Position numbers and translations under genes: made by a program
Notes under the pieces: model-generated
The model's database searches: none
Told to the model about the DNA's origin: nothing
What the model saw: only the letters and a program-made list of their open reading frames with translations
Part shown: positions 24,182 through 34,657 of the stretch, piece by piece
Numbering within the stretch: the stretch's first letter is position 1
Layout of the letters: every line of letters starts with the position of its first letter
Assembly: GCF_000768695.1 (NCBI RefSeq)
Contig: NZ_AVPL01000001.1
Coordinates: 124,001-188,000, forward strand
Source: Knoellia aerolata DSM 18566
GTDB lineage: Bacteria > Actinomycetota > Actinomycetes > Actinomycetales > Dermatophilaceae
Length of the DNA stretch: 64,000 nucleotides
Direction: 5' to 3'

Positions 24182-24775
24182 ATGACCAGGATCACGAAGA
24201 CCACGGCACTGGCCGGCATGGCCGGCGCGGCCGCGATCGTCACCCTCGGAGTCGGTGCCAACGCGGCACTGGCCGAGACCACGCCCACCCCCGCGCCCAG
24301 CAGCTCGAGTGCCACCTCCGACTCCGACGACGCCCCCAGCACCTCGGACGCCATGGGTGAACGCCGCGGCGGCCACGGCCCCGGTGGCAAGGGCGGGATG
24401 CGTGGGGCCGACGCCTCGGCCCTCGCCGAACAGCTCGGGCTCGACGAGGCGACGGTCGAGGCCGCCGTCACCAAGGTCCGGGAGGCCACCCGCCCGACCG
24501 AGAGGCCCGCGGAGGGCACCCGGCCGACCGAGGCCGAGCGCGAGGCGCGGCAGGCGGCATACGTCACCGCCCTGGCCGAGGAGCTCGGTGTCACGGAGGC
24601 GAAGCTGACGGCTGCACTCGCCGAGATCCGCGGCGAGCACCAGGCCGAGCACCGCACCCGGCTGGAGGAGCGGCTCGACACCGCCGTCGACGACGGCACC
24701 CTGAGCGACGCGGACAGGGCCTCTGTCCTCAAGGCGTTCGACGCAGGCGTCCTGGGCGGCGGGGGACCGCGCTGA
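24182..24775 (+). CDS. Secreted protein with two helical repeats, function unknown
   Basis: 197 residues from ATG 24182 (CGAGAGGACACC upstream). A signal peptide, MTRITKTTALAGMAGAAAIV to ANAALAE, with likely cleavage after ALA near residue 31, is followed by a Ser/Thr/Pro linker and a Gly/Arg-rich patch (GGHGPGGKGGMRGA). Two similar helical units follow: ALAEQLGLDEATVEAAVTKV and ALAEELGVTEAKLTAALAEI. I recognise this layout from secreted actinobacterial proteins without known function. No cysteines or enzymatic motif are seen. Confidence 0.65.
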   Translation: MTRITKTTALAGMAGAAAIVTLGVGANAALAETTPTPAPSSSSATSDSDDAPSTSDAMGERRGGHGPGGKGGMRGADASALAEQLGLDEATVEAAVTKVREATRPTERPAEGTRPTEAEREARQAAYVTALAEELGVTEAKLTAALAEIRGEHQAEHRTRLEERLDTAVDDGTLSDADRASVLKAFDAGVLGGGGPR

Positions 24776-24799
24776 CCGACCGCCGCACCCCGTGACCCC

Positions 24800-24829
24800 G
24801 TGACCCCGTGGACCCGTCCACGGGGTCAC
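24800..24829. terminator. Terminator after the secreted-protein gene
   Basis: A perfect 13-bp stem, GTGACCCCGTGGA, with loop CCCG and its complement ending at 24829. It lies 24 bases after the stop and before the BrkB-type gene. Confidence 0.8.
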
Positions 24830-24891
24830 GACGGGTCCACCGCAGTGGACGGGATGAATGCTCGCCGGGGGAGCGGGGTAGGACTCCCGCC

Positions 24892-25995
24892 ATGGCACAC
24901 GAAGGCAGCAGCAGCAGCACCACGTCCCGGACGGCTCCCCACCCGGACGCGGGTGAGAAGCCCGACTCTCCGGGCGACCTGACCAGGCCCTCCTGGAAGT
25001 ACACCGCCAAGAAGGCCTGGGCGGAGTTCAGCGCGGACGGCTGCACCGACCTCGCCGCCGCGCTGACCTACTACTCGGTGCTGTCGCTGTTCCCGGCCCT
25101 CCTCGCCCTCGTCTCCCTGCTCGGGGTGTTCGGGCAGGGGGAGTCCACGACGACCGCCCTGCTCGACATGGTGCGCGACCTCGGCCAGGCCAACGCCGCG
25201 GACCAGCTGGAGGGCCCGATCAACCAGATGACGCAGACCAACGCCGCCGGGTTCGCACTCGTTACCGGGCTCGCCGGTGCGCTGTGGTCGGCATCGGGCT
25301 ACGTCGGGGCATTCGGGCGCGCGATGAACCGCATCTACCAGATCGACGAGGGCCGGCCGTTCTGGAAGCTGCGGCCGCTGCAGCTCCTCATCACCCTCGT
25401 GGGCGTCATCATGGTGGCCCTCGTGCTGGTGGCGCTCGTCGTCAGCGGTCCCCTCGCCGAGACCGTGGGGGAGACGATCGGGCTCGGGTCCGGCGCCGTG
25501 ACCATCTGGAACATCGCCAAGTGGCCGGTCATCCTGCTCGTGGTGGCCGTGCTCGTCGCGCTCCTCTACTACTCGACGCCCAACATCAAGCAGCCCACGT
25601 TCCGGTGGATCAGCGTGGGCGCCGGGATCGCCATCGTGACCTGGCTCGTCGCGTCGATCCTCTTCGGGCTCTACGTGGCCAACTTCGGCTCCTACAACAA
25701 GACCTACGGGTCGCTGGCGGGGGTCATCGTCTTCCTGCTGTGGCTCTGGCTCACCAACCTCGCCCTGCTCTTCGGTGCCGAGGTGGACTCCGAGCTCGAG
25801 CGGTCGCGCCAGCTCCAGGCAGGCATCGAGGCCGAGGAGACCCTCCAGCTGCCTCCGCGCGACGACACGAACCTCACCAAGAAGGAGAAGAAGCACGAGG
25901 AGCACGTCGCCGAGGGCCGCCGCCTGCGGGAGCGGGCAGGTCGCGACGACGAGAGCTCGAGCACGCGGGAGCAGGCCGACCGCGGCCGCCGCTGA
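24892..25995 (+). CDS. YihY/BrkB family inner-membrane protein
   Basis: 367 residues. After a disordered N-terminus come the family motif DLAAALTYYSVLSLFPALLA (about 63-82) and about six transmembrane helices, including ALVTGLAGALWSASGYVGAF, LLITLVGVIMVALVLVALVV and the late GSLAGVIVFLLWLWLTNLAL. A basic/acidic soluble tail follows (about 320-367). The family was once called RNase BN; its real function is unknown, possibly transport. ATG 24892 lies 7 bases after TAGGAC (24879-24884), suggesting a leaderless mRNA. Confidence 0.85.
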   Translation: MAHEGSSSSTTSRTAPHPDAGEKPDSPGDLTRPSWKYTAKKAWAEFSADGCTDLAAALTYYSVLSLFPALLALVSLLGVFGQGESTTTALLDMVRDLGQANAADQLEGPINQMTQTNAAGFALVTGLAGALWSASGYVGAFGRAMNRIYQIDEGRPFWKLRPLQLLITLVGVIMVALVLVALVVSGPLAETVGETIGLGSGAVTIWNIAKWPVILLVVAVLVALLYYSTPNIKQPTFRWISVGAGIAIVTWLVASILFGLYVANFGSYNKTYGSLAGVIVFLLWLWLTNLALLFGAEVDSELERSRQLQAGIEAEETLQLPPRDDTNLTKKEKKHEEHVAEGRRLRERAGRDDESSSTREQADRGRR

Positions 25996-26374
25996 CCCGG
26001 CGGCACACGCGCGAGCGCGACGTGCCACGTGCACACCGTTGCCGCCCGCGGCAGCCCCGATTTGGTAGGTCGACACCGCCTCTGGCACACTTGTCAGGTT
26101 GCTGGGTGCAGGACGCCATCGCCTCGACCACTCGAGGCGACACCGTTCCGCCAGTGCACGTGAGAACCAACCGAACCGGCCACCCCGGGGCGACACACGG
26201 CAGACCAGAGCAACCCCGGTTCACCGGAGATTCGATCCACCCGACGACACGACGCGAACCATCGCGTCTGCCGTCGGACTGCGGATCGGGCGCGACACGC
26301 CCGACCTCGGGGGTCGGACCGACACCGGCCACAGACAGATGCAAGACGACGGCGAGAGAGAGACGGAAGCCAAG
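25996..26374 (+). promoter_or_regulatory. rpsJ promoter and long leader
   Basis: A 379-base gap without a gene. The promoter candidate is GATTTGG (26059-26065) 27 bases before CACACT (26086-26091); the -10 is poor but the spacing and -35 element match four other ribosomal promoters. The leader of about 280 bases contains the 23-base segment 26294-26316 shared with rpsL, with the stem CCGACC/GGTCGG. An S10-type leader control is possible but the fold does not match one I know. Confidence 0.55.
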
Positions 26375-26683
26375 ATGGCGGGACAGAAGATCCGCATCCG
26401 CTTGAAGTCGTATGACCACGAGGTCATCGACAACTCGGCGCGGAAGATCGTCGACACGGTGACCCGTGCCGGCGCAACGGTGGTCGGCCCTGTGCCGCTG
26501 CCCACGGAGAAGAACGTCTTCGTGGTCATCCGTTCGCCGCACAAGTACAAGGACAGCCGCGAGCACTTCGAGATGCGCACCCACAAGCGCCTCATCGACA
26601 TCATCGACCCGACGCCCAAGGCCGTCGACTCGCTGATGCGCCTCGACCTCCCGGCTGACGTCAACATCGAGATCAAGCTCTGA
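26375..26683 (+). CDS. rpsJ: 30S ribosomal protein S10
   Basis: 102 residues, full length: [20 protein letters not shown], then [20 protein letters not shown] and [21 protein letters not shown]10 is a head protein and, as NusE, partners NusG/NusB in antitermination. ATG 26375 follows GACGGAAGCCAAG. It is the first gene of the S10 operon. Confidence 0.97.
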   Translation: MAGQKIRIRLKSYDHEVIDNSARKIVDTVTRAGATVVGPVPLPTEKNVFVVIRSPHKYKDSREHFEMRTHKRLIDIIDPTPKAVDSLMRLDLPADVNIEIKL

Positions 26684-26694
26684 GGGTTGACCAG

Positions 26695-27351
26695 ATGACC
26701 AACATTGCAGACAAGACCGTGAAGGGCGTGCTGGGCAAGAAGCTCGGCATGACCCAGGTGTGGGACGCCGACAACCGGCTCGTCCCCGTCACCGTCATCG
26801 AGGCGGGCCCCTGCGTCGTCACGCAGGTCCGCGACGCGAGCAAGGACGGCTACGCCGCCGTGCAGATCGCGTTCGGCGCGATCGACCCGCGCAAGGTGAC
26901 CAAGCCGCTCACCGGCCACTTCGAGAAGGCCGGCGTCACGCCGCGCCGCCACCTCGTCGAGCTCCGCACCGCGGACGCCGCCGAGTACTCGCTGGGCCAG
27001 GAGCTCACCGCCGAGACCTTCGAGGCCGGCCAGGCCGTCGACGTGTCCGGCACGACCAAGGGCAAGGGCTTCGCCGGCGTCATGAAGCGTCACGGCTTCC
27101 ACGGCGTCTCGTCCTCCCACGGTTCCCACAAGAACCACCGCAAGCCGGGCTCGATCGGTGGCTGCGCCACCCCGGGTCGTGTCTTCAAGGGCATGCGCAT
27201 GGCCGGCCGCATGGGTGGCGTGCGTCAGACCACCCAGAACCTCACCATCCACGCCGTCGACGCCGACCGCGGCCTGCTGCTCGTCAAGGGCGCCGTTCCC
27301 GGTCCCCGCGGCGCGGTCGTGCTCGTCCGCAACGCCGTGAAGGGAGCGTGA
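26695..27351 (+). CDS. rplC: 50S ribosomal protein L3
   Basis: 218 residues. It begins [20 protein letters not shown]; the long extension reaching the peptidyl-transferase centre includes [16 protein letters not shown] and [21 protein letters not shown]3 initiates 50S assembly. ATG 26695 is 11 bases after rpsJ. The rplD start lies 5 bases after its stop. Confidence 0.97.
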   Translation: MTNIADKTVKGVLGKKLGMTQVWDADNRLVPVTVIEAGPCVVTQVRDASKDGYAAVQIAFGAIDPRKVTKPLTGHFEKAGVTPRRHLVELRTADAAEYSLGQELTAETFEAGQAVDVSGTTKGKGFAGVMKRHGFHGVSSSHGSHKNHRKPGSIGGCATPGRVFKGMRMAGRMGGVRQTTQNLTIHAVDADRGLLLVKGAVPGPRGAVVLVRNAVKGA

Positions 27352-27356
27352 CCACG

Positions 27357-28343
27357 ATGGCCACGAACACCGTCAACGTCGAGCTGCCCGCCGAGATCTT
27401 CGACGTGCAGACGAACATCCCGCTCATCCACCAGGTCGTCGTCGCCCAGCTCGCCGCCGCGCGTCAGGGCACGCACTCGACCAAGACCCGCGGCGAGGTC
27501 CGCGGTGGTGGCCGCAAGCCGCACCGCCAGAAGGGCACCGGCCGCGCCCGTGCGGGCTCGACCCGCGCGCCGCACTGGACCGGCGGTGGCGTCGTCCACG
27601 GCCCCCAGCCGCGTGACTACTCGCAGCGCACCCCCAAGAAGATGAAGGCAGCCGCCCTGCGCGGTGCCCTCTCCGACCGGGCGCGTCACGGCCGCATCCA
27701 CGTCGTCACCTCGCTCGTCACCGGCAACGCGCCGTCCACCAAGGACGTCGTCGCGCTGCTCGCGGGCCTGACCGACCGCAAGAACATGCTCATCGTCCTC
27801 GACCGCAGCGACATCGTGTCGATGAAGTCGGTGCGCAACCTGGACAACGTCCACGTCATCGCCGCCGACCAGCTCAACACGTACGACGTGCTCTGCGCGG
27901 ACGACGTGGTCTTCACGCAGGCCGCCTTCGACGCGTTCGTCGCCGGCCCCGCCGCTGCGGTCGCGTCCATGGAGTCCGTCGAGGTCGTCGAGACCGAGGC
28001 CGCCCCCGTCGCGAAGGCCGACAAGCCCGCGAAGGCCGACAAGCCGGCGAAGGCCACCAAGCCCGCCACGCTCGTCGAGACCGACACCGTCGAGGCCGAC
28101 GAGACCGAGGCCGACACCGGCTTCGGGCCGGACAGCCACGCCGCCCTCGAGGACGGGTCCGCTCCGGCGGGCTTCGACGTCAAGGGCAACAAGGACTCGA
28201 TGAAGTACCACGTGCCCGGCTCGCGCTGGTACGACGCCACCGCCGCCGAGGTCTGGTTCCGCTCCGCGGATGCCGCCAAGGCTGCCGGCTTCGTCCCCGC
28301 CGGCGGCGAGTCCGCCCAGCAGATCTCCGAGGAGGACAAGTGA
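27357..28343 (+). CDS. rplD: 50S ribosomal protein L4 with an extra C-terminal domain
   Basis: 328 residues against about 205-220 for ordinary L4. Residues 1-205 are normal L4, including the tunnel-constriction loop [21 protein letters not shown] Lys/Ala/Pro/Glu-rich linker (about 206-262, [18 protein letters not shown]) leads to a folded-looking domain (about 263-318) with [31 protein letters not shown] and [12 protein letters not shown]. The same domain ends L17 in this window, about 40 of 55 positions identical. It resembles the small KGN...YH.PG...Y...F...AGF domain at the end of some nucleases, but without its cysteines. Role on the ribosome unknown. Confidence 0.95.
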   Translation: MATNTVNVELPAEIFDVQTNIPLIHQVVVAQLAAARQGTHSTKTRGEVRGGGRKPHRQKGTGRARAGSTRAPHWTGGGVVHGPQPRDYSQRTPKKMKAAALRGALSDRARHGRIHVVTSLVTGNAPSTKDVVALLAGLTDRKNMLIVLDRSDIVSMKSVRNLDNVHVIAADQLNTYDVLCADDVVFTQAAFDAFVAGPAAAVASMESVEVVETEAAPVAKADKPAKADKPAKATKPATLVETDTVEADETEADTGFGPDSHAALEDGSAPAGFDVKGNKDSMKYHVPGSRWYDATAAEVWFRSADAAKAAGFVPAGGESAQQISEEDK

Positions 28344-28639
28344 GCATCGGCAAGGACCCCCGGGACATCCTGATTTCACCGGTCGTGTCCGAGAAGTCCT
28401 ACGGGCTGCTCGACGAGGGCAAGTACACGTTCATCGTGGACCCGCGCTCGAACAAGACCGAGATCAAGATCGCCGTGGAGAAGATCTTCAACGTCAAGGT
28501 CGACTCCGTCCACACGCTCAACCGCAAGGGCAAGACGCGGCGTACCCGCTTCGGCCTGGGCAAGCGCAAGGACACCAAGCGCGCGATCGTCACCCTCCGC
28601 GAGGGCACGATCGACATCTTCGGCAGCGCCGGCGCCTGA
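28340..28639 (+). CDS. rplW: 50S ribosomal protein L23
   Basis: 99 residues from GTG 28340, overlapping the rplD stop by four bases (GTGA). It contains [40 protein letters not shown] and [14 protein letters not shown]23 sits at the tunnel exit and docks trigger factor and SRP. Confidence 0.97.
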   Translation: MSIGKDPRDILISPVVSEKSYGLLDEGKYTFIVDPRSNKTEIKIAVEKIFNVKVDSVHTLNRKGKTRRTRFGLGKRKDTKRAIVTLREGTIDIFGSAGA

Positions 28640-28670
28640 GAGACGACTGAGGAACTTAAGGAAACACGAC

Positions 28671-29507
28671 ATGGGTATCCGCAAGTACAAGCCGACGACG
28701 CCTGGCCGTCGCGGCTCAAGCGTCGCCGACTTCGTCGAGGTCACGCGCAGCACGCCTGAGAAGTCGCTCGTGCGCCCGCTCACCAAGAGCGGTGGCCGCA
28801 ACAACAACGGCCGCATCACGACGCGTCACATCGGGGGTGGCCACAAGCGCGCCTACCGACTCATCGACTTCCGTCGCCACGACAAGGACGGCGTCCCGGC
28901 CAAGGTCGCTCACATCGAGTACGACCCCAACCGCACGGCGCGCATCGCGCTGCTGCACTTCGCCGACGGTGAGAAGCGCTACATCCTGGCCCCCAAGGGT
29001 CTGGAGCAGGGCGCCAACATCGAGAACGGCCCCGGCGCCGACATCAAGCCCGGCAACAGCCTGCCGCTGCGCAACATCCCGACCGGTACGGTCGTCCACG
29101 CCGTCGAGCTCCGCCCCGGTGGCGGCGCGAAGATCGCGCGTTCGGCCGGAGTCCGGGTGCAGCTCGTCGCCAAGGACGGCCCCTACGCCCAGCTGCGTAT
29201 GCCGTCCGGCGAGATCCGCAACGTCGACGCGCGCTGCCGCGCGACGATCGGCGAGGTCGGCAACGCCGAGCAGTCCAACATCAACTGGGGCAAGGCCGGC
29301 CGCATGCGCTGGAAGGGCAAGCGCCCGACCGTCCGTGGTGTCGTCATGAACCCGGTCGACCACCCCCATGGTGGTGGCGAGGGCCGTACGTCCGGTGGTC
29401 GCCACCCGGTGAGCCCCTGGGGCAAGCCCGAGGGGCGCACCCGTCGCCCCGGCAAGCCGAGCGACAAGATGATCGTCCGCCGACGCCGCACTGGCAAGAA
29501 GCGCTGA
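28671..29507 (+). CDS. rplB: 50S ribosomal protein L2
   Basis: 278 residues: [20 protein letters not shown], then [20 protein letters not shown], and the functionally essential [16 protein letters not shown] near residue 222, with the conserved His of the peptidyl-transferase region. It has one GTATGCCG word read as ATG-CCG (Met-Pro, 29197). ATG 28671 follows TTAAGGAAACACG. Confidence 0.97.
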   Translation: MGIRKYKPTTPGRRGSSVADFVEVTRSTPEKSLVRPLTKSGGRNNNGRITTRHIGGGHKRAYRLIDFRRHDKDGVPAKVAHIEYDPNRTARIALLHFADGEKRYILAPKGLEQGANIENGPGADIKPGNSLPLRNIPTGTVVHAVELRPGGGAKIARSAGVRVQLVAKDGPYAQLRMPSGEIRNVDARCRATIGEVGNAEQSNINWGKAGRMRWKGKRPTVRGVVMNPVDHPHGGGEGRTSGGRHPVSPWGKPEGRTRRPGKPSDKMIVRRRRTGKKR

Positions 29508-29524
29508 CAAGGAGCCTTTGACAC

Positions 29525-29806
29525 ATGCCTCGTAGCTTGAAGAAGGGCCCCTTCATCGACGGCCACCTTCAGAAGAAGGTCGACGTCCAGAACGAAGCGG
29601 GCACCAAGAACGTCATCAAGACCTGGTCACGCCGTTCGGTCATCAGTCCGGACATGCTCGGCCACACCCTCGCCGTCCACGACGGCCGCAAGCACGTCCC
29701 GGTGTTCGTCACCGAGTCGATGGTCGGCCACAAGCTCGGCGAGTTCGCACCCACGCGCACCTTCCGGGGTCACGTGAAGGACGACAAGAAGGGCCGGCGC
29801 CGCTGA
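29525..29806 (+). CDS. rpsS: 30S ribosomal protein S19
   Basis: 93 residues: [38 protein letters not shown] and [20 protein letters not shown]19 lies in the 30S head near the A site and bridge B1a. The stop TGA shares its final A with the rplV ATG (TGATG). Confidence 0.97.
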   Translation: MPRSLKKGPFIDGHLQKKVDVQNEAGTKNVIKTWSRRSVISPDMLGHTLAVHDGRKHVPVFVTESMVGHKLGEFAPTRTFRGHVKDDKKGRRR

Positions 29807-30210
29807 TGGCCACCACATCCACCGAGAACCCCACCCTGGAGGCGCGGGCCCAGGCCCGCCACGTCCGGGTGACGGCGCAGAAGGCGCGCCGGGTCATCGA
29901 CCTCATCCGCGGGAAGAACGCCAGCGAGGCCATCGCCACGCTGCGCTTCGCCCCGCAGTCGGCGTCCGAGCCGATCCTCAAGGTGCTCGAGAGCGCCATC
30001 GCGAACGCCCGGGTCAAGGCCGACAAGACGGCCGAGCGGTTCGACGAGCGCGAGCTCGTCATCACCTCCGCGTACGTCGACGAGGGCGCCACCATGAAGC
30101 GCTTCCGTCCCCGTGCCCAGGGCCGCGCCTCACGCATCAACAAGCGCACGAGCCACATCACCGTGGTCGTCGCGCCCCAGACCAAGCCCAGCAAGGGAGG
30201 CAACCGCTAA
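29806..30210 (+). CDS. rplV: 50S ribosomal protein L22
   Basis: 134 residues. The core [20 protein letters not shown] and the tunnel hairpin [20 protein letters not shown] are intact, the latter matching macrolide-sensitive sequences as far as I can judge. L22 lines the exit tunnel. Coupled to rpsS and, through TAATG, to rpsC. Confidence 0.97.
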   Translation: MATTSTENPTLEARAQARHVRVTAQKARRVIDLIRGKNASEAIATLRFAPQSASEPILKVLESAIANARVKADKTAERFDERELVITSAYVDEGATMKRFRPRAQGRASRINKRTSHITVVVAPQTKPSKGGNR

Positions 30211-31037
30211 TGGGTCAGAAGGTCAACCCGCACGGCTTCCGTCTGGGAATCACGTCCGAGCACCGCAGCCGCTGGTTCGCTGACTCCACCAAGGAGGGTC
30301 AGCGCTACCGCGACTACGTCAAGGAAGACGTCGCCATCCGCAAGCTCATGTCCGAGGGCATGGAGCGCGCGGGCATCTCCAAGGTCGAGATCGAGCGCAC
30401 CCGTGACCGTGTCCGCGTGGACATCCACACGGCGCGTCCGGGCATCGTCATCGGCCGCCGTGGCGCCGAGGCCGACCGCATCCGCGGCGAGCTCGAGAAG
30501 CTCACGGGCAAGCAGGTGCAGCTGAACATCCTCGAGGTCAAGAACCCCGAGACCGATGCGCAGCTCGTCGCCCAGGGCGTCGCCGAGCAGCTCTCTGCTC
30601 GCGTCTCGTTCCGTCGCGCCATGCGCAAGAGCATGCAGTCGGCGACCCGCGCCGGTGCCAAGGGCATCCGCGTCCAGGTCTCCGGCCGTCTCGGCGGCGC
30701 CGAGATGTCCCGCACCGAGTTCTACCGCGAGGGTCGCGTGCCGCTGCACACCCTTCGTGCGCAGATCGACGTGGGCTTCTACGAGGCCAAGACCACCTTC
30801 GGCCGCATCGGCGTGAAGGTCTGGATCTACAAGGGCGACGTCACCGCACGTGAGCTCGCCGCCCAGCAGGCCACCGCGCCGCGTCAGGGCCGTGGCCCGC
30901 GTCGCGACGGTCCCGGTGCCGACCGTCCGGCCCGCGCTCGTCGCGGCGACCGGCAGGACGCCCCGCAGACCGACGCCGCTCCGGCCGCCGCTGAGGCTCC
31001 GGCCGCAGCGGAGACCACCGAGGGAGGGGCCAGCTGA
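30210..31037 (+). CDS. rpsC: 30S ribosomal protein S3
   Basis: 275 residues. It begins [15 protein letters not shown] and has the KH-domain GXXG motif in [19 protein letters not shown]; the second domain ends at KVWIYKGDV (about 212). The last 55 residues are an Arg/Gly- then Ala/Pro/Glu-rich disordered tail. S3 forms the mRNA entry channel and helicase with S4 and S5. Overlaps rplV and rplP by one base each. Confidence 0.97.
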   Translation: MGQKVNPHGFRLGITSEHRSRWFADSTKEGQRYRDYVKEDVAIRKLMSEGMERAGISKVEIERTRDRVRVDIHTARPGIVIGRRGAEADRIRGELEKLTGKQVQLNILEVKNPETDAQLVAQGVAEQLSARVSFRRAMRKSMQSATRAGAKGIRVQVSGRLGGAEMSRTEFYREGRVPLHTLRAQIDVGFYEAKTTFGRIGVKVWIYKGDVTARELAAQQATAPRQGRGPRRDGPGADRPARARRGDRQDAPQTDAAPAAAEAPAAAETTEGGAS

Positions 31038-31456
31038 TGCTGATTCCCCGTCGCGTCAAGCACCGCAAGCAGCACCACCCGGGTCGCTCGGGCGCTGCCA
31101 AGGGTGGGACGACCATCGCCTTCGGTGACTACGGCCTCCAGGCTCTCGAGCCGGCATACGTCACCAACCGTCAGATCGAGTCCGCGCGTATCGCCATGAC
31201 GCGCTACATGAAGCGTGGCGGCAAGGTGTGGATCAACATCTACCCCGACCGCCCGCTCACCAAGAAGCCGGCTGAGACCCGCATGGGTTCCGGTAAGGGT
31301 TCACCCGAGTGGTGGATCGCCAACGTCAAGCCGGGACGCATCATGTTCGAGATCTCCGGTGTGTCCGAAGAGGTCGCGCGCGAAGCCATGCGCCTGGCCA
31401 TGCACAAGCTGCCGATGAAGTGCCGCTTCGTCCAGCGTGAGGGTGGTGACTTCTGA
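31037..31456 (+). CDS. rplP: 50S ribosomal protein L16
   Basis: 139 residues: [20 protein letters not shown], then [40 protein letters not shown] and [14 protein letters not shown]16 contacts A-site tRNA. One GTATGCCG word (31152) is read as GCA-TAC. Coupled to rpmC by TGATG. Confidence 0.97.
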   Translation: MLIPRRVKHRKQHHPGRSGAAKGGTTIAFGDYGLQALEPAYVTNRQIESARIAMTRYMKRGGKVWINIYPDRPLTKKPAETRMGSGKGSPEWWIANVKPGRIMFEISGVSEEVAREAMRLAMHKLPMKCRFVQREGGDF

Positions 31457-31704
31457 TGGCTGTCGGTTCCAAGGACCTGATCTCCAACGAGCTGCGTGGC
31501 TTCGACGACGACCGTCTCGTCGACGAGCTGCGCAAGGCCAAGGAGGAGCTGTTCAACCTGCGGTTCCAGTCCGCCACCGGCCAGCTCGACAACCACGGCC
31601 GGCTCCGTGCGGTCCGCAAGGACATCGCCCGGATCTACACCGAGATGCGCGAGCGCGAGCTCGGCATTGGCTCCGCCCCGGCGACGTCGGAGGACACCAA
31701 GTGA
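31456..31704 (+). CDS. rpmC: 50S ribosomal protein L29
   Basis: 82 residues: [20 protein letters not shown] and [20 protein letters not shown], the two-helix hairpin that is the whole L29 fold, beside the tunnel exit. It ends with a short flexible tail and overlaps rpsQ by four bases (GTGA). Confidence 0.96.
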   Translation: MAVGSKDLISNELRGFDDDRLVDELRKAKEELFNLRFQSATGQLDNHGRLRAVRKDIARIYTEMRERELGIGSAPATSEDTK

Positions 31705-32000
31705 GTGAGAACGTGAAGGACGACACCGTGCAGACCGAGACCGAGAACGCGCGGAAGTACCGCAAGACCCGCCAGGGCTACGTCGTCAGCGACAAGATGG
31801 ACAAGACCGTCGTCGTCGAGGTCGAGGACCGCGTCAAGCACGCGCTCTACGGCAAGGTGCTGCGTCGTTCCAGCAAGGTCAAGGCACACGACGAGGGCAA
31901 CACCGCCGGCATCGGCGACCGCGTCCTCATCATGGAGACCCGACCGCTCTCGGCCACCAAGCGCTGGCGCCTGGTCGAGATCCTCGAAAAGGCGAAGTAA
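31701..32000 (+). CDS. rpsQ: 30S ribosomal protein S17
   Basis: 99 residues from GTG 31701, overlapping the rpmC stop. A polar N-terminal extension (about 18 residues) precedes [20 protein letters not shown] and [21 protein letters not shown]17 binds the 5' domain of 16S rRNA. Later in-frame GTGs would shorten only the extension. Confidence 0.95.
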   Translation: MSENVKDDTVQTETENARKYRKTRQGYVVSDKMDKTVVVEVEDRVKHALYGKVLRRSSKVKAHDEGNTAGIGDRVLIMETRPLSATKRWRLVEILEKAK

Positions 32001-32075
32001 GCCACTGCAAGCCCCAGGTTCGGCCAGGCTCCGCCGCGAGGCGGAGAACCAGCACGACGTATAGGAGACAGATAA

Positions 32076-32444
32076 GTGATCCAGCAGGAGTCGCGAGTGC
32101 GCGTCGCCGACAACACGGGTGCCAAGGAGATCTTGTGCATCCGCGTTCTCGGGGGCTCGGGTCGCCGGTATGCCGGTATTGGCGACACGATCGTCGCCAC
32201 GGTGAAGGACGCCATCCCCGGTGGCAACGTGAAGAAGGGTGACGTCGTCAAGGCGGTCATCGTCCGCACCAAGAAGGAGCGCCGTCGTTCCGACGGTTCC
32301 TACATCAAGTTCGATGAGAACGCCGCAGTGATCCTCAAGACCGACGGTGACCCTCGTGGTACCCGCATCTTCGGCCCGGTGGGCCGTGAGCTTCGCGACA
32401 AGAAGTTCATGAAGATCATCTCGCTGGCGCCGGAGGTCCTGTGA
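32076..32444 (+). CDS. rplN: 50S ribosomal protein L14
   Basis: 122 residues from GTG 32076: [40 protein letters not shown] and [19 protein letters not shown]. It lies 75 bases after rpsQ; that gap has a small stem (CTCCGCC/GGCGGAG) and the ribosome site TATAGGAGACAG. One GTATGCCG word (32168) uses the rare Tyr codon TAT. Confidence 0.97.
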   Translation: MIQQESRVRVADNTGAKEILCIRVLGGSGRRYAGIGDTIVATVKDAIPGGNVKKGDVVKAVIVRTKKERRRSDGSYIKFDENAAVILKTDGDPRGTRIFGPVGRELRDKKFMKIISLAPEVL

Positions 32445-32797
32445 CCATGGCCGCGCGAATGAAGATCAAGAAGGGTGACACCGTCCAGGTGCTCACCGGC
32501 AAGGACAAGGGTTCGACCGGCAAGGTCATCGCGGTCTACCGCGAGACCGAGCGCGTCCTCGTCGAGGGCGTCAACCGCGTCACCCGCCACACCAAGGCCG
32601 GCCAGACCGCCCGTGGCAGCCAGACCGGTGGCCTGGTCGTGCAGGAGGCTGCGATCCACGTGAGCAACGTGCAGGTGGTCGACCCCTCCGACAAGAAGCC
32701 GACCCGTATCAAGACCCGCGTCGAGACCGTCGAGCGTGACGGACGCCAGAAGGCCGTCCGGACCCGCGTCGGCGTGCGCTCGGGCAAGGACCTGTGA
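32441..32797 (+). CDS. rplX: 50S ribosomal protein L24
   Basis: 118 residues from GTG 32441 (ATG 32447 is possible): [20 protein letters not shown], the KOW motif, then [21 protein letters not shown]24 initiates 50S assembly near the tunnel exit. Overlaps rplN and rplE by four bases each. Confidence 0.96.
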   Translation: MTMAARMKIKKGDTVQVLTGKDKGSTGKVIAVYRETERVLVEGVNRVTRHTKAGQTARGSQTGGLVVQEAAIHVSNVQVVDPSDKKPTRIKTRVETVERDGRQKAVRTRVGVRSGKDL

Positions 32798-33378
32798 GCA
32801 CCATGAGCACCCAGACCGAGAACACCACGGGCAGCCAGCCCCGTCTCAAGGCGCGCTACGCCGACGAGATCAAGGGCTCGCTCCAGGAGAAGTTCGGCTA
32901 CGGCAACGTCATGCAGATCCCGGGCGTCGTCAAGGTCGTCGTCAACATGGGTGTCGGCGACGCGGCCAAGGACAGCAAGCTCATCGACGGCGCGGTGCGC
33001 GACCTCACGGCGATCACCGGCCAGAAGCCGATCGTCACCAAGGCTCGCAAGTCCATCGCCCAGTTCAAGCTGCGTGAGGGCATGCCGATCGGCACGCACA
33101 CCACGCTGCGTGGGGACCGCATGTGGGAGTTCCTCGACCGCCTCATCTCGGTCGCGCTTCCCCGCATCCGTGACTTCCGCGGCATGAGCCCCAAGCAGTT
33201 CGACGGCCGCGGCAACTACACCTTCGGTCTCACGGAGCAGTCGATGTTCCACGAGATCGACCAGGACAAGATCGACCGCGTCCGGGGCATGGACATCACC
33301 ATCGTCACCACCGCGACGAACGACGACGAGGGACGCGCGCTGCTCAAGGCGCTCGGCTTCCCGTTCAAGGAGAACTGA
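32794..33378 (+). CDS. rplE: 50S ribosomal protein L5
   Basis: 194 residues from GTG 32794; conserved sequence begins [20 protein letters not shown]. It includes [40 protein letters not shown] and [21 protein letters not shown]5 binds 5S rRNA and contacts P-site tRNA. Confidence 0.97.
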   Translation: MSTMSTQTENTTGSQPRLKARYADEIKGSLQEKFGYGNVMQIPGVVKVVVNMGVGDAAKDSKLIDGAVRDLTAITGQKPIVTKARKSIAQFKLREGMPIGTHTTLRGDRMWEFLDRLISVALPRIRDFRGMSPKQFDGRGNYTFGLTEQSMFHEIDQDKIDRVRGMDITIVTTATNDDEGRALLKALGFPFKEN

Positions 33379-33379
33379 C

Positions 33380-33565
33380 ATGGCCAAGACCGCTCTGGTC
33401 AACAAGGCGAACAAGAAGCCGAAGTTCAAGGTTCGCGGCTACACCCGCTGCCAGCGCTGCGGTCGTCCCCACGCCGTCTACCGCAAGTTCGGCCTGTGCC
33501 GGATCTGCTTCCGGGAGATGGCCCACCGCGGCGAGCTCCCCGGGATCACGAAGTCCTCTTGGTGA
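33380..33565 (+). CDS. rpsN: 30S ribosomal protein S14, zinc-binding type Z
   Basis: 61 residues with four zinc-ligand cysteines, [20 protein letters not shown], the short C+ form. [16 protein letters not shown] at the start and [12 protein letters not shown] at the end are characteristic. Many actinobacteria keep a second zinc-free S14 elsewhere, induced by zinc limitation; none is seen here. rpsH follows after 142 bases with no clear structure. Confidence 0.97.
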   Translation: MAKTALVNKANKKPKFKVRGYTRCQRCGRPHAVYRKFGLCRICFREMAHRGELPGITKSSW

Positions 33566-33707
33566 CCACGGCTGACGCAGCCTTCCCGGTCGAGGCACTG
33601 CCGAGACCACGCCGCACTCGCGGCACACCCCACAACCATCTACATCGAAGGTCAGCCGGAGCAGCAGCCCCGGATGAAACCACGGTGAGAGAGGGCGGAG
33701 AAGCCCA

Positions 33708-34106
33708 ATGACCATGACAGACCCGATTGCGGACATGTTGACCCGCGTCCGGAACGCCAACTCGGCGCACAAGGACACGGTCGCCATGCCGTTCAGCAAG
33801 CTCAAGTCGCACATCGCGGAGATCCTCGAGGCCGAGGGCTACATCGCCGGCTGGACCGTCGAGGACGCCGAGGTCGGCAAGACCTTGACGATCAACCTCA
33901 AGTACGGCCCGAACCGCGAGCGCTCCATCGCCGGTGTGCGTCGCGTGTCCAAGCCCGGACTGCGCGTCTACGCCAAGTCCACCAACCTTCCCAAGGTTCT
34001 CGGTGGGCTCGGCGTTGCCATCATCTCGACGTCGTCCGGTCTGCTCACTGACCGGCAGGCCGCTAACAAGGGTGTGGGTGGGGAAGTCCTCGCCTACATC
34101 TGGTAA
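33708..34106 (+). CDS. rpsH: 30S ribosomal protein S8
   Basis: 132 residues: [20 protein letters not shown], then [35 protein letters not shown] and the C-terminal [11 protein letters not shown]8 binds 16S helix 21; in E. coli it represses the spc operon. ATG 33708 follows GGGCGGAGAAGCCC. Confidence 0.97.
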   Translation: MTMTDPIADMLTRVRNANSAHKDTVAMPFSKLKSHIAEILEAEGYIAGWTVEDAEVGKTLTINLKYGPNRERSIAGVRRVSKPGLRVYAKSTNLPKVLGGLGVAIISTSSGLLTDRQAANKGVGGEVLAYIW

Positions 34107-34117
34107 GGGGATCTGAC

Positions 34118-34654
34118 ATGTCGCGCATCGGACGCCTTCCGGTTGCCATCCCCTCTGGTGTCGAGATCGCCGTCGAGGGCCAGACCGTCAAGGTCAAGGG
34201 TCCCAAGGGCGAGCTCGCGCACACGGTGGCGCAGCCCATCGTGGTGGAGCGCAAGGACGACCAGGTCGAGGTCACTCGCCCGAACGACGAGCGCGAGTCG
34301 CGCTCGCTCCACGGCCTGACCCGTTCGCTCATCCACAACATGGTCCTCGGTGTCACCGAGGGCTACGTCAAGAAGCTCGAGATCCACGGCACCGGTTACC
34401 GCGTGGTGAACAAGGGCGGTTCGCTCGAGTTCGCTCTCGGGTACTCGCACTCGATCACGATCGAGCCGCCGCAGGGCATCACCTTCACCGTCGAGAACCC
34501 CACCCGGTTCCAGGTCGAGGGCATCGACAAGCAGCTCGTCGGTGAGGTTGCCGCCAACATTCGCAAGCTCCGCAAGCCCGACCCGTACAAGGGCAAGGGC
34601 GTGCGTTACGCCGGCGAGCACATCCGCCGCAAGGTCGGAAAGGCTGGTAAGTAG
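34118..34654 (+). CDS. rplF: 50S ribosomal protein L6
   Basis: 178 residues: [40 protein letters not shown] and the C-terminal [21 protein letters not shown]6 lies by the sarcin-ricin loop. ATG 34118 is 11 bases after rpsH. Confidence 0.97.
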   Translation: MSRIGRLPVAIPSGVEIAVEGQTVKVKGPKGELAHTVAQPIVVERKDDQVEVTRPNDERESRSLHGLTRSLIHNMVLGVTEGYVKKLEIHGTGYRVVNKGGSLEFALGYSHSITIEPPQGITFTVENPTRFQVEGIDKQLVGEVAANIRKLRKPDPYKGKGVRYAGEHIRRKVGKAGK

Positions 34655-34657
34655 GCC

